Origin: Amaricoccus solimangrovi
GTDB taxonomy: Bacteria; Pseudomonadota; Alphaproteobacteria; Rhodobacterales; Rhodobacteraceae
Assembly (NCBI RefSeq): GCF_006385685.1
Contig: NZ_VFRP01000017.1
Coordinates: forward strand, 30,990 to 94,989
Direction: 5' to 3'
Length of the DNA stretch: 64,000 nt
The position numbers were made by a program, and so were the translations under genes. This document shows positions 8,824 through 17,933 of the stretch, piece by piece. Each line of letters starts with the position of its first letter. Position 1 is the stretch's first letter. The notes beneath the pieces are model-generated. The model searched no databases and was not told the origin of the DNA. It was given only the letters and a program-made list of their open reading frames with translations.

Positions 8824-10940
8824 CGCCAGAACCGCTCCCAGCGGGACCCGAGCTCTTCCTGACGTCCGGGGCGGGTCATCGCATAGAGCCGGTTCGGCAC
8901 CCAGAGCTGCGCGCCGCCGTCGCGCAGGATCGGCCGGATCACCATACCGAACTGGTTGAGCGAGGGCTTGCCCGTCATCCAGGAGAGCGGCACGCTGAAG
9001 GCGAAGCCCTTGTCGAAGGAGCCTTCGCCGAATTCGTCGAAGCTGACATCGGTCAGGGTGGCGAAGGCGGCGAGTTCGAAGCCGTTGCCGAAACGGCGGC
9101 TGACCGTGAGGGTCGAGCCCCAGTCCTTCGCCAGGTAGCGCCCCACGTCGACCTGACCGTAATAGCCGCCGCCGAAGTCGTAGAAGCCCGACAGGAAGCC
9201 GGTCACGACGTCGTAGTCCTGGAAGCCGAATCCGCCGTCGAAATCGCGCTGCCGCGCATAGGCGAGGTTGCCGCCCAGGGCGAGCCGCTGGCCGGGCGGC
9301 GCCCAGAGCATCTCGCCGAAGACGCCGCCGAACATCGGCTCGAGGATGCCGGCCTGGGCCTGGCCGTAGAGATCCTGGCCGAGCCGCTCGTACTGCCCGA
9401 TGGTCAGATAGGGGACCGTCACCTCACTGGCATCCTTCGCATAGAGCCAGGCGTCGGAGCGCACATGCGGCAGGGTCGAATCCGAGGGGCGGTCGGCCTC
9501 GTCGAGATTGCCGACGATCTTGTGCCGGAGCGCGCCGCTCAGATAGGTGCCCTGCCACGGCGAGAAGGATCCGCCCAGTTCGAGCCCCAGGTCCGCGCGC
9601 ACCGGATTGTCCGGATCGAACAGGAAGGGGGTCGCATAGAGGCCGAGCCAGGTCGAATAGGAGGGATCCCAGGCCTCGGGCGGGCCGGCGGTGAGCGCGG
9701 CGTCGGCGACGCCTGCGCGGGCATAGCTCTGCCAGGCGCCGTCGAAGGCGTATTCGGTCTGCTCGAGGTCGCTCCGGCGCAGCGTGACCTCGGTGATCGC
9801 CATGCCTTGGATATGGCCGCGAATCCGGAAGGCCGAGACATCGGCCGGCAGCTGGGCGCTCAGCACCGCGGCGGCGCGGCCATAGGCCTGGGCCGAGGCC
9901 GGCCAGCGCTCGTTGGTGATCGAGACGGTGGCGACATTTCCCTGGAGTTCGAACCCTTCGAGCGTGATCCCCTGATCGTTCAGCGCCGCCTGGAGCCGCT
10001 CGTAGCGCTGCGGATCCGGCCGGGGCGTCCAGAGCGCCAGAGACTCGTCCGAGCCGCGCGAGATCGCGGGCGGCCCCGGTTCGCGCCCGGAGGGCGCCGG
10101 CGGGTCCTTCGGATTGAGCATGAAGCTCGCGCTGACCGCGAGGGTGGAGCCGTTCATGAAGGAGGCGCCCAGGCTCGCGCCGTTGTCGAACTGATAGCGG
10201 GCGCCGAGATTGAACGGCGTCTTGTACTCGTAGCCCATCTGCTCGACCTCGGGATCCATCGAATCCGAGGAATATTCGAAGGTCAGCCGCCAGTTCGGCG
10301 TCGGCTGCCAGTCGGTGGCGAAGAAGAGCGCGGCGTCGCCATGGAACAGCCGGTCATAGGCGACGCGCCCGGTGTTCTGGATCCCCTGGAGGGGAGCGCG
10401 GTTCTTGAAACGATCGGAAAAGATCGCGAGGGGGTTCTCGAAGCCGTTGTGGGTGCCGTAGCGCCCCCAGCCGATGCCGAGGGTAGAGGTGACCGAGGAA
10501 CCGATATGCTTCGAGGCGGCGATGTATTCCGAAGCGAAGACCCCCGTACCGCCGAAATCCTGCAGGCCGACGGAAACCGCCGGCACCCAGCCCTCGAGAT
10601 CCTCGTCGAGGATCCGGTAGCGGACGTCGAAGCTGCGGTCGTAGAGGGAATTGTGGTTCCCGTTCGGAAAGGTGAAGTAATCCTGAAGATAGGAATACCG
10701 GAAGGTCCCCTGCAGCCGGTCCGAGAACTGGAAGGTCGCGGCGAAGCGGCTTTCCCCGTCGGCGGTGGTATTGGCGGTGAAGGCCAGCGTACCGTCCGGG
10801 AGCGAGAAGCCCGAGGGCATCTCGATGTAACCCGGCCCACCGTAGTGAGACAGGCTCGGCACCGTCTGACCGGAAGCCGCTTCAACGGCCACGAGGATCC
10901 CCGCGGCCGTGACCCATATCAGATACCTGCCTGAACGCAC
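8820..10940 (-). CDS. yjbH: YjbH/GfcD-like outer-membrane EPS protein
   Basis: A 706-residue exported protein. A signal peptide (to about residue 24, AASG-Q) precedes LSHYGGPGYIEMPSGFSLPDG, the usual start of mature YjbH proteins. Many alternating beta strands rich in aromatic and Gly residues follow (residues 30-280 and 430-700), separated by a periplasmic-type alpha/beta stretch, which suggests an outer-membrane barrel with a soluble insert. In the family it works with YjbF and the OPX port in polymer export. It is the first gene of the yjbH-yjbF-OPX operon. The AT-rich sequence just upstream contains TTAT-N7-TTAA (10960-10974), one base away from a CtrA site. Confidence 0.82.
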   Translation of the reverse strand: MRSGRYLIWVTAAGILVAVEAASGQTVPSLSHYGGPGYIEMPSGFSLPDGTLAFTANTTADGESRFAATFQFSDRLQGTFRYSYLQDYFTFPNGNHNSLYDRSFDVRYRILDEDLEGWVPAVSVGLQDFGGTGVFASEYIAASKHIGSSVTSTLGIGWGRYGTHNGFENPLAIFSDRFKNRAPLQGIQNTGRVAYDRLFHGDAALFFATDWQPTPNWRLTFEYSSDSMDPEVEQMGYEYKTPFNLGARYQFDNGASLGASFMNGSTLAVSASFMLNPKDPPAPSGREPGPPAISRGSDESLALWTPRPDPQRYERLQAALNDQGITLEGFELQGNVATVSITNERWPASAQAYGRAAAVLSAQLPADVSAFRIRGHIQGMAITEVTLRRSDLEQTEYAFDGAWQSYARAGVADAALTAGPPEAWDPSYSTWLGLYATPFLFDPDNPVRADLGLELGGSFSPWQGTYLSGALRHKIVGNLDEADRPSDSTLPHVRSDAWLYAKDASEVTVPYLTIGQYERLGQDLYGQAQAGILEPMFGGVFGEMLWAPPGQRLALGGNLAYARQRDFDGGFGFQDYDVVTGFLSGFYDFGGGYYGQVDVGRYLAKDWGSTLTVSRRFGNGFELAAFATLTDVSFDEFGEGSFDKGFAFSVPLSWMTGKPSLNQFGMVIRPILRDGGAQLWVPNRLYAMTRPGRQEELGSRWERFWR

Positions 10941-11419
10941 TGCCCACTCGTTACGATTATTATTATGTCGTTAACCTATCCGTGATCGGCAAAGCGGTAA
11001 AGCGGCGGCGGCGGCCGCGACCGGCGCGGGCGGTCGGACTGTGGCCCCAGGGTAACTCTCCGGGTGGCCAGGCGCTGCTTTTTGGCGCATTTCCGCTCGT
11101 CCGGCGCGAGGAAAAGCGCGCGGAAGGCGAGTTCGGCTTGCGAGCCGAGCCAGGATTTGGTCTATGGAACCGGTGTGGATTTCCTGGTTCTGTTGTCGCA
11201 AACCGATGACGCTGTACCCTTCGAGCGCGCCCTTTCCCGGCGCCGGCCCCGAGGCCGCGACGCGACCGAGCCTCGCGCGGGGAGGCGTTTCGCCGCGCGC
11301 GACCCCGTTTCGCGACGAGTACGAAACCAGCCGGACCACGCCCTTTGGCGCGCCGCGCGCGCGAGGCCCGCGGGTGCCACTTCCCCGCCTGAACGAACCC
11401 GCCGGTGAAAGGATCCAGG
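10941..11419. promoter_or_regulatory. Intergenic region upstream of yjbH-like and sulfotransferase genes
   Basis: A 479-base gap between divergent genes. Positions 10945-10985 are AT-rich and hold CGTTAAC (10969-10975) within TTAT-N7-TTAA, a near match to the CtrA consensus, about 20-30 bases before the yjbH-like start. The remainder (11000-11400) is GC-rich, has overlapping open frames on both strands with no recognisable protein family, and is treated as non-coding. Confidence 0.4.
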
Positions 11420-12355
11420 ATGGCTGAGACGCGGAAACCCAATGTCTTTCTCCTCGGCGCGCCCAAATGCGGGACGACGACGATTGTCCGCGTGCTCGCG
11501 CAGCATTCGAAGGTGTTCCTGCCCTATCCCAAGGAAACGGACTTCTGGTCGACCGACATGAAGAAGTCGACCGATGTCACCGACCTGAAGTCGGTGGACG
11601 ATTACCTCGCGCTTTTCGCGAAATGCCCGGAGGAGAAGACCCATCTCCTGGATGGGTCCACGACCCATCTCTTTTCCGAGGTCGCCGTCGATAATATCCT
11701 CGGATTCCAACCGGATGCCTACTTCATCATCATGCTGCGAAACCCGGTCGCGCAGGTTCAGTCCCTGCATCAGGAGCAGCTGTTCAGCATGAACGAGGAT
11801 GAACCGGATTTCTGGACGGCCTGGACGCTGCAGGAGAAGCGGGCGCGTGGCGAGAACATCCCGAAGTCCTGCGCCGACCCTCTCCGGCTGCTCTATGCCC
11901 GGCAGGGCGCGCTGGGGGATCAGCTGGAACGCGCGATGAACCGAATCCCGCCCGAGCGACTGTTCATCGGCTTCCTGGACGACATGCAGCGGGATTTCGG
12001 CGGATTCTATGACCGGCTGACGGATTTTCTCGAACTGGGGAAGGAGGAGCTGTCCGACATCGGCGCGGTGAAATCCTCGCGCCAGCACCGGTTCCAGGGG
12101 ATCGCCCGGCTCTATCAGTCCCCGCCCGCGGCCTTCGCGCCAACGGTCAGGGTGCTCAAGAAGGCACTCCGTCGCAATGGCTCGCTGACGCAGCGTCTCG
12201 CGCAGAAGATCCTGGTCCGCGACATGCCGCGAACCGAGCTGACCGAGCAGCAGCTCGCGGCCCTGCATGACGTGTTCGCCCCCCAGATCCGGAAGATCGC
12301 CGCCCTGACGGGGCGCGACCTTTCCGGCTGGCAAGCCCGCGCCGCAGCGGCCTGA
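11420..12355 (+). CDS. PAPS-dependent sulfotransferase
   Basis: A 311-residue sulfotransferase of the Sulfotransfer family. The 5'-phosphosulfate loop is at the N-terminus (VFLLGAPKCGTTTIVRVL), and the 3'-phosphate motif follows near residue 105 (IMLRNPVAQVQSLHQEQ). Such enzymes move sulfate from PAPS onto a sugar hydroxyl. The ATG at 11420 is chosen because AAAGGA ends 6 bases before it; the frame is open a few codons upstream from a GTG. A second sulfotransferase gene follows after 63 bases. Next to wzy, OPX and glycosyltransferase genes, the likely substrate is the EPS repeat unit, giving a sulfated polymer. Confidence 0.88.
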   Translation: MAETRKPNVFLLGAPKCGTTTIVRVLAQHSKVFLPYPKETDFWSTDMKKSTDVTDLKSVDDYLALFAKCPEEKTHLLDGSTTHLFSEVAVDNILGFQPDAYFIIMLRNPVAQVQSLHQEQLFSMNEDEPDFWTAWTLQEKRARGENIPKSCADPLRLLYARQGALGDQLERAMNRIPPERLFIGFLDDMQRDFGGFYDRLTDFLELGKEELSDIGAVKSSRQHRFQGIARLYQSPPAAFAPTVRVLKKALRRNGSLTQRLAQKILVRDMPRTELTEQQLAALHDVFAPQIRKIAALTGRDLSGWQARAAAA

Positions 12356-12418
12356 CGCCGGCGCGGGCGCCTCGGGCGCTCATGCGCGGGCGGAACGTCT
12401 TGTGTACGGAGTTTCTTC

Positions 12419-13378
12419 ATGATCCCGAACTTCTTCATCATCGGCGCGCCGAAATGCGGCACATCCGCTCTGGCCCAGTATCTGAGCGAGCATCCGGCGG
12501 TCTTCTTCACGGATCCGAAGGAGCCGTTCTATTTCTCCGAGGATTATCCGAAGCTGAAGAAGCAGCACTTCCTGACGGATGACGCGAGCTATCTTGCCCT
12601 CTACGCGAACGCGGATCCGGAACGGCATATCGCCCTCGGCGAGGGATCGACGAATTATCTCGCCTCGGAGGTCGCGGTGGCGCGCGCGCTGCGGATGAGC
12701 CCGGATGCGAAGTTCATCGTCCTGCTCCGCGATCCGGTCGAGGTCGCGCATGCCTTTCACATGGAGCAGGTGTTCGCGCGCAACGAGGACGAGGAGGATT
12801 TCGAGAGGGCCTGGCGGCTGCAGGACGCGCGCGCGCGCGGCGAGAGCATTCCGGCCACCTGCCTCGCGCCCCAGTTCCTCCTCTATCGGGAGGTGGCGTC
12901 CTATGCCGGCCAGATCGAACGCTTCTTCGCGCAGGTCCCGCCGGAACGGCGGCTCGTGCTGTTCCAGGAGCAGCTGAAGGCGGATCCCCTCGGCCTCTAC
13001 AGGGAAAGCCTGGCGTTTCTCGGCCTTCCGGACGACGGACGCGCCGAGTTTCCCATCGTGAACGGATCGCACAGCCATCGCTACGAATGGCTGGCGAACC
13101 TGGTCCTGCGCCCACCGAAGCCCCTCCAGCCGGCGGTCTGGGCCTTCCGCAACTACGCCCGGCGGAACAAGCCCCGCTCGATCGAGCTCCTCAAGGAAAG
13201 ACTTCGCGTGAAGTCGAGGAGGAAGGACATGTCGCCCGCCTTCGAGGCGGAACTCTACGAGGTATTCCGGCCGGACGTCGAACGCCTGGAGCGGCTGCTT
13301 GAGGTTTCCCTGCCGAAGTGGAAGGGCCCGCATCTCGAACGAGCCCTCGAAGCTTCCGGTTTGTCAGCGTCAACCTAG
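12419..13378 (+). CDS. Second PAPS-dependent sulfotransferase
   Basis: A 319-residue paralogue of the preceding gene. It has the PAPS-binding loop FFIIGAPKCGTSALAQYL (5-22) and the 3'-phosphate-binding stretch IVLLRDPVEVAHAFHMEQ (about 100-117). The serine usual in this second motif is replaced by His/Ala, a change worth noting for cofactor binding. It shares the family pattern of the first enzyme, including EDE--F--AW in mid-protein. The pair suggests sulfation at two positions or on two sugars. Its last four bases overlap the stop of the convergent acyltransferase gene, leaving no room for a separate terminator. Confidence 0.87.
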   Translation: MIPNFFIIGAPKCGTSALAQYLSEHPAVFFTDPKEPFYFSEDYPKLKKQHFLTDDASYLALYANADPERHIALGEGSTNYLASEVAVARALRMSPDAKFIVLLRDPVEVAHAFHMEQVFARNEDEEDFERAWRLQDARARGESIPATCLAPQFLLYREVASYAGQIERFFAQVPPERRLVLFQEQLKADPLGLYRESLAFLGLPDDGRAEFPIVNGSHSHRYEWLANLVLRPPKPLQPAVWAFRNYARRNKPRSIELLKERLRVKSRRKDMSPAFEAELYEVFRPDVERLERLLEVSLPKWKGPHLERALEASGLSAST

Positions 13379-14454
13379 GTGGGGAGAAGTGTTCCCCGCT
13401 TACCCCATGTCTTGAACTTATTGAGAATTGGTCTTTCAAATAGATAGTACGAAATCATCGCTATCCCGGTGGAAATGAAGAATATGACAGACGATATTAT
13501 ATAGTTATCTCCAGATCCGATCATTATTGTGGAAAATAGACCAATTATAATTGGGTGTATGAGGTAGAACCCATACGAAATCGTTCCCATAGATAGAAAT
13601 ATGGGGCTCTCCATCATTCTGAAAATACCAGAGCGAAAAAATGTCATCATGAATACTGACGCGACCGCCAGCGCTACCAACGGATCCCACCAGATAAATA
13701 TATCGATTCCCATAGATTTCTTGAGATATGGCGCGTTACCTACAAGGAAAAACATAACCAATATAGAGGATCCATACTCAACCACGACCCGGTACCTACC
13801 CGCAGGAAGGGTGCCGAGTGCTTTTCTGATCATAGGTATAGCAACAGGCATCAAAAGGCCTATAAGGAAATACTGTATAAATACATGTATTCCCGAGAAA
13901 AAATCTCCCCGCATCGTTATCACCAGACAAATCAATCCGCTAATAATTGACAAAGAAAAAATTAACCTTACGTATAAACGACAGGACTCCATAACAGATC
14001 TATGAGATAGCACCCATATTCCAACGAATATAAAGTAGAACTGTATCTCCACAGGAACAGCCCAAAGTTCTGCGGTTCCCTTGATGAACATTACGTTCAT
14101 CAGAAACAATTTCAGCGTATTGATTCCATAGGGCCAACCCTCAAGGCCATTCAACGTGACTGACGTCAGCACCACCAGAATGAAGAGCGGCAGAACCCTT
14201 CCCGCCCTGCTTCGCGCATATATTTCCAAATTATATCTATCGGGAACTCTCTGCAGATAAAGAGATGCCATCAGGAACCCGCTTAATGTGAAAAATATCA
14301 TCACTCCAATCTGACCGAATCCTTGCCCCAACCAGGCAGGCAGGTAATTTTTATTCGCGCAATGTGATAAAAATACAATAAATACGGCAAATCCACGTAG
14401 TCCGGTTATTGAATCCAGCCGTACCTTGCTCACATTTTCGAAGTCGGAAGACAA
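13375..14454 (-). CDS. Acyltransferase 3 family membrane protein (OafA/YrhL type)
   Basis: A 359-residue inner-membrane protein with about ten hydrophobic helices and the typical start RLDSITGLRGFAVFIVFLSHC, where the R-G-F-A--V--SH pattern carries the family's catalytic His. These enzymes O-acylate (often acetylate or succinylate) sugars of surface polysaccharides. The gene is strikingly AT-rich compared with its neighbours: in the 60 bases 13501-13560 only 19 are G or C, and it uses many A/T-ending codons. With the equally unusual wzy gene upstream (24 bases apart) it forms a small leftward unit that looks recently acquired. The substrate is probably the polymer made by the adjacent Wzy. 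Confidence 0.87.
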   Translation of the reverse strand: MSSDFENVSKVRLDSITGLRGFAVFIVFLSHCANKNYLPAWLGQGFGQIGVMIFFTLSGFLMASLYLQRVPDRYNLEIYARSRAGRVLPLFILVVLTSVTLNGLEGWPYGINTLKLFLMNVMFIKGTAELWAVPVEIQFYFIFVGIWVLSHRSVMESCRLYVRLIFSLSIISGLICLVITMRGDFFSGIHVFIQYFLIGLLMPVAIPMIRKALGTLPAGRYRVVVEYGSSILVMFFLVGNAPYLKKSMGIDIFIWWDPLVALAVASVFMMTFFRSGIFRMMESPIFLSMGTISYGFYLIHPIIIGLFSTIMIGSGDNYIISSVIFFISTGIAMISYYLFERPILNKFKTWGKRGTLLPT

Positions 14455-14478
14455 TGGGGAACTCCTCCTACATGATCA

Positions 14479-15717
14479 CTACGCGCGATACGGGGCTACT
14501 GTCATTGAAAGAGAGCCAGATCTTGATCGATTTATCTGTGAGGAATGGCTCATTATGATGCCTATCATAAGCCAGTAAACCCAGTTCGATAATCCGGAGA
14601 GAAAGAAGAAGCAGATCGTCACATAGATAAACATCGCTCCGTAGCGCGCGTCACCCGAAAGAGCCCGCCATCCTGTCATGACCAGCTGCACGGCAGCGAG
14701 AATCCACGCCACCACACCCATCTCTCCGAATATATCGAGCATGAAGTTATGGGCTTCGCGGATCAAACCCACATTGTACCGGGTTCCCCATTGCTGGAAA
14801 TCCGCAGTGTAAAAATAGTCAGTATATACCGATTCATAATTACTGTATCCAATTCCGAATATCGGTGAACTTAGTCCAAATTCAAGAAAAGACATGTAGT
14901 GAAGAAATCTCTCTGTACTCACCTTAATCAAAAATACGATTTCCGTTTTCGACAATACGCTCTCCAGGTACCAGATCAAAACTGGAAAGAGCGCTGAGAT
15001 GGCCAGCAGGATGAACGCGCAAATCCTGCCTATCTTCAGATCTCGAAAAAAGTGAAACATGAATGCGATGATCAGGGCCAGAAGCGGCCCTCGGCTGACC
15101 ATTAGAACCGTGACGAAAAACAGGGTCAGCGCGGTCTTTTTGCGCCCTTCCACGAGGCACAGAAGCCCGAGAGCGCCGGTCATGCAACCGCTGAATCCGG
15201 ATCCTCCCATGGATCCCATGAATCGGGGAACCGCGATGCCGAGATCGGGAAACAGTCCCCCCACGAGTTCGCCGTCCAGCTCTCTGGTACGCTGGCCCAT
15301 TCCCAGTTCGATCAGGACGAACTCGATGACCGTAAGGGCGAGAATGATCCAGACAAGACGCCGAGACACCAGCTCGGCTATCTTGGAGGGCTCCATGCGG
15401 GCGGCGATCTCGGCCAGACCAATTCCGCCGAGGACAACCGTCAGCTGCACGTAGCTGTAGGGCCCCAGTCCGTTATAGACGAGCGAGAGATAGCCCCACA
15501 ACACGAGCAGGTAGCTCGGGATCAGGAACTTGGAGATCTGGAGGCTCGCACCGATCCAGATCAGTCCGGCCAGAGCCGAAAGGTAACCCAAATATATCGG
15601 AAACTGGCCGATTGAACGGAACGCCCCCATCATGGCCAACATGACGATAATCGGCGCCGGTCGAAGATCGGGAACCCAGGGGCGGATATGGTCCCGGCGG
15701 AATTGAGTGCTGTCCAT
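14479..15717 (-). CDS. O-antigen polymerase/ligase-like (Wzy) membrane protein, second copy
   Basis: A 412-residue polytopic protein with about eleven predicted helices. The main periplasmic loop includes STERFLHYMSFLEFGLSS, FGIGYSNY and the His in IREAHNFMLDIFGEMG, the layout of Wzy_C proteins (RxxxW/Y ... G.G...H..). It is AT-richer than the surrounding EPS genes, like the acyltransferase after it, and the pair may have moved together. Upstream, after a short gap with two hairpins, lies the BY-kinase gene on the same strand. Its likely role is polymerising the repeat unit that the sulfo- and acyltransferases decorate. No closer relation to the wzy-like products at 3774 or 44135 is visible by eye. 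Confidence 0.8.
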   Translation of the reverse strand: MDSTQFRRDHIRPWVPDLRPAPIIVMLAMMGAFRSIGQFPIYLGYLSALAGLIWIGASLQISKFLIPSYLLVLWGYLSLVYNGLGPYSYVQLTVVLGGIGLAEIAARMEPSKIAELVSRRLVWIILALTVIEFVLIELGMGQRTRELDGELVGGLFPDLGIAVPRFMGSMGGSGFSGCMTGALGLLCLVEGRKKTALTLFFVTVLMVSRGPLLALIIAFMFHFFRDLKIGRICAFILLAISALFPVLIWYLESVLSKTEIVFLIKVSTERFLHYMSFLEFGLSSPIFGIGYSNYESVYTDYFYTADFQQWGTRYNVGLIREAHNFMLDIFGEMGVVAWILAAVQLVMTGWRALSGDARYGAMFIYVTICFFFLSGLSNWVYWLMIGIIMSHSSQINRSRSGSLSMTVAPYRA

Positions 15718-15755
15718 ATCGATTTACCGTTCCCGAAGCAGGGAGGATTGCATGG

Positions 15756-15819
15756 AGGTTGAACGGCGAGAATTCACCGCCATTCAACCTCAACCGAACG
15801 GCCCTTGGCTCCCAAGGGC
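15756..15819 (-). terminator. Two tandem hairpins after the BY-kinase gene
   Basis: GCCCTTGG (15801-15808) and CCAAGGGC (15812-15819) form a perfect 8-bp stem with a 3-base loop, 5 bases past the BY-kinase stop. A second, imperfect 13-bp stem pairs 15756-15768 with 15778-15790. No T-run follows, so they may attenuate or stabilise the transcript between the kinase and wzy genes rather than end it fully. Confidence 0.5.
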
Positions 15820-15824
15820 GACCG

Positions 15825-17933
15825 TCACTCCGCAGTGTTGTAGTACTTCTTCCCGTAGGCCGCGTAGGCGCCGTAGCGTTCGCCATAGCCGTAGCGGCGC
15901 ATGCCCTTGGGATCGATCTGGCTCAGCACCATGCCTGCGATCCGCGCGTTCGTCGTGTCGAGCATGTGCAGGGAATCGCGCACCTGGGTTTCCGGGGTGT
16001 GATCCCAGCGGACGATGAAGACGACCGCGTCGGCGTGCTGCGCGATGATCCGCGTGTCGGGCACGACCAGCACCGGCGGCGTGTCGATCAGGATGACGTC
16101 GTAGATCTTGCGCGCCTCGGCGAGGAAGCGCGGGAAGGCCTGCGAGGAGAAGAGGTCGGCGGCGTTGACCGCCGTCTTCTCGCCGAGGAGCACGTCGCCG
16201 AGTTCGCTCGTCGGGCAGGCCGCCTGGGCGAGAGAGACCTCGCCCGAGAGAACGCTGACGAGGCCCTTGCTGCCCTGCGGCAGGTCGAGGTAGCGCTTGA
16301 ACATGCGGCGGCGGATGTCGCCCTCGACCACCAGCACCTTCTTGCCCATCAGCGTCAGGTTCTGCGCCAGCGCGAGCGTGAGCGTGGTCTTGCCCTCGCT
16401 CGGGACCGAGGAGGAGAGGGCGATGACCTGCGGCGCCCGGTCGACATTGGAGAGCAGGATCGAGGTGCGCAGATTGCGCACCGATTCCGCGAGCGCCGAG
16501 GTCGGGTTCCTGGCGAGGTAGCTCAGAACCTTGGCGCGCTGCCGCTCCGGCAGGAGCGGGATCTGGCCGAGGACCACGCGCCCGGTCAGGGCCTCGAGGT
16601 CGTTGGCGGTGCGCAGGCCCGTCGAGGCGGCCTCCCGCAGCAGGGCAAGGCCCGCGCCGAGCATGGCGCCGAGGAGGGCGGCCATCACCAGGATCAGCCC
16701 CTTCCGCGGCGTCGCCGCGCGAAGCGGGCGCACCGCCTGGGAGAGCACGCGGCTGTCGGGCTGCTGGATGCCCTGCTGCGCGATGGTCTCCTTCAGCCGG
16801 GTCTGGAAATGCTCGTAGAGCAGCTTGCTCGCCTCCGCCTCGCGCGTCATCTGCTCGAGCTGGGTGAGTTCCCGGGAGTCCCGGTTGATCGTGTCGAGCA
16901 GGTTCTTCTCGGCGAGCGCGTAGGAGTCGACCTGTCCGCGCAGGCGGAGCAGATCCTGCGCCATCTGCCGGCCGAGCAGGTCCCGCCGCGCCTCGAAGGC
17001 GGAGACCGCCTCGGCATCGCCCGCGTCGGCGGCGACGGCGAGCTCGATCAGCTGCGGATCGTTCAGCGCGGCCGCCTGGCCGCCCCGGCCCGAGGCGCTC
17101 TCCAGCGCCTGCTGGCGCGCGAGCAGGGTATTGGCCTGCGCCTCGCTCGCCGCCCGGCGGTCGCGCGTGTCCTTGAGCTGCCGGTCGAGCGCGGCCAGTT
17201 CCTCGGCGCTCGCGATGCTCATGCCGCTCTGGAACTCGCGGATCTTCTTCTCGGCCGCCTCGAGTTCCGCCTTCAGGCCCGTCACCTGCCCGGTGAGCCA
17301 TTCCGCCGCGCGCTTGGTCGCCTCGAACTTCACCCGGACCTGGTCGTCGATGTAGAGGCGCGCGATCGTGTCGGCGATCCGCGCGGATTTCTCGGCGGAT
17401 TCCGTCTCGACCTGGATCTGGAAGGCCAGGCTCTGCGGAATGTTCGTCGTCACCACCTGATCGAGAAGCGCCGTCACCACCCCGTCGCGGATCTCGTTCT
17501 CGGACAGGGCCGGGGGCGCGCCCAGCAGGAAGGTCCTGATCCGCGACACCAGCCCCGGAGGGTTGAGCAGCTGGTTGAACTCGGGATCCTCGACGAGCTT
17601 CAGATCGTCGACGACCCGCCCCATCAGCATGCGGCCCTGGAAGACCTCCACCTCCGTATTGACCGCGGTGCTGTCGCTCGAAAGGCTGCCGAGAATGCTT
17701 TCCACGTCCAGCCCGGTGACCTGGGCCTCGCGGGAGTCCATGACGACGGTGGACGTGGCGCGATAGGTGGGAGTGGCCAAAAACTCCACATATGCGAAGG
17801 CAAGTGCCGTAAGTACTATGGCCGAGAATATGATCCAGTACTTCTTGCGAAGAAGGATATTGAAAATCTTTGACAGATCGATCGTATCGCTGTCCGTCGA
17901 AGACGCAATCATATACCTTGGCTTACTTTCCAT
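15825..17933 (-). CDS. Wzz-type co-polymerase fused to bacterial tyrosine (BY) kinase (Wzc/ExoP/GumC type)
   Basis: A 702-residue inner-membrane protein. An N-terminal Wzz domain (TM at about 33-50) is followed by a long periplasmic coiled coil (200-400), the proline-rich PLRAATPRKG and a second TM (412-430). The cytoplasmic BY-kinase comes next: Walker A SSSVPSEGKTT (507-517), Walker A' VLVVEGDIRR (533-542), Walker B VILIDTPP (613-620), then a tyrosine cluster at the C-terminus (Y681, 683, 687, 690, 693, 697, 698). The Asp common at the first acidic position of Walker A' is Glu here. Cycling of Tyr phosphorylation controls polymer length and export. It is a one-piece, proteobacterial-type kinase; the other two Wzz proteins of the window lack this domain. 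Confidence 0.93.
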   Translation of the reverse strand: MESKPRYMIASSTDSDTIDLSKIFNILLRKKYWIIFSAIVLTALAFAYVEFLATPTYRATSTVVMDSREAQVTGLDVESILGSLSSDSTAVNTEVEVFQGRMLMGRVVDDLKLVEDPEFNQLLNPPGLVSRIRTFLLGAPPALSENEIRDGVVTALLDQVVTTNIPQSLAFQIQVETESAEKSARIADTIARLYIDDQVRVKFEATKRAAEWLTGQVTGLKAELEAAEKKIREFQSGMSIASAEELAALDRQLKDTRDRRAASEAQANTLLARQQALESASGRGGQAAALNDPQLIELAVAADAGDAEAVSAFEARRDLLGRQMAQDLLRLRGQVDSYALAEKNLLDTINRDSRELTQLEQMTREAEASKLLYEHFQTRLKETIAQQGIQQPDSRVLSQAVRPLRAATPRKGLILVMAALLGAMLGAGLALLREAASTGLRTANDLEALTGRVVLGQIPLLPERQRAKVLSYLARNPTSALAESVRNLRTSILLSNVDRAPQVIALSSSVPSEGKTTLTLALAQNLTLMGKKVLVVEGDIRRRMFKRYLDLPQGSKGLVSVLSGEVSLAQAACPTSELGDVLLGEKTAVNAADLFSSQAFPRFLAEARKIYDVILIDTPPVLVVPDTRIIAQHADAVVFIVRWDHTPETQVRDSLHMLDTTNARIAGMVLSQIDPKGMRRYGYGERYGAYAAYGKKYYNTAE

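Noticed and set aside
10963..11466. Protein-coding gene in the yjbH-sulfotransferase gap
   Set aside because: Frames exist on both strands but none has a ribosome site, family motif or plausible composition.
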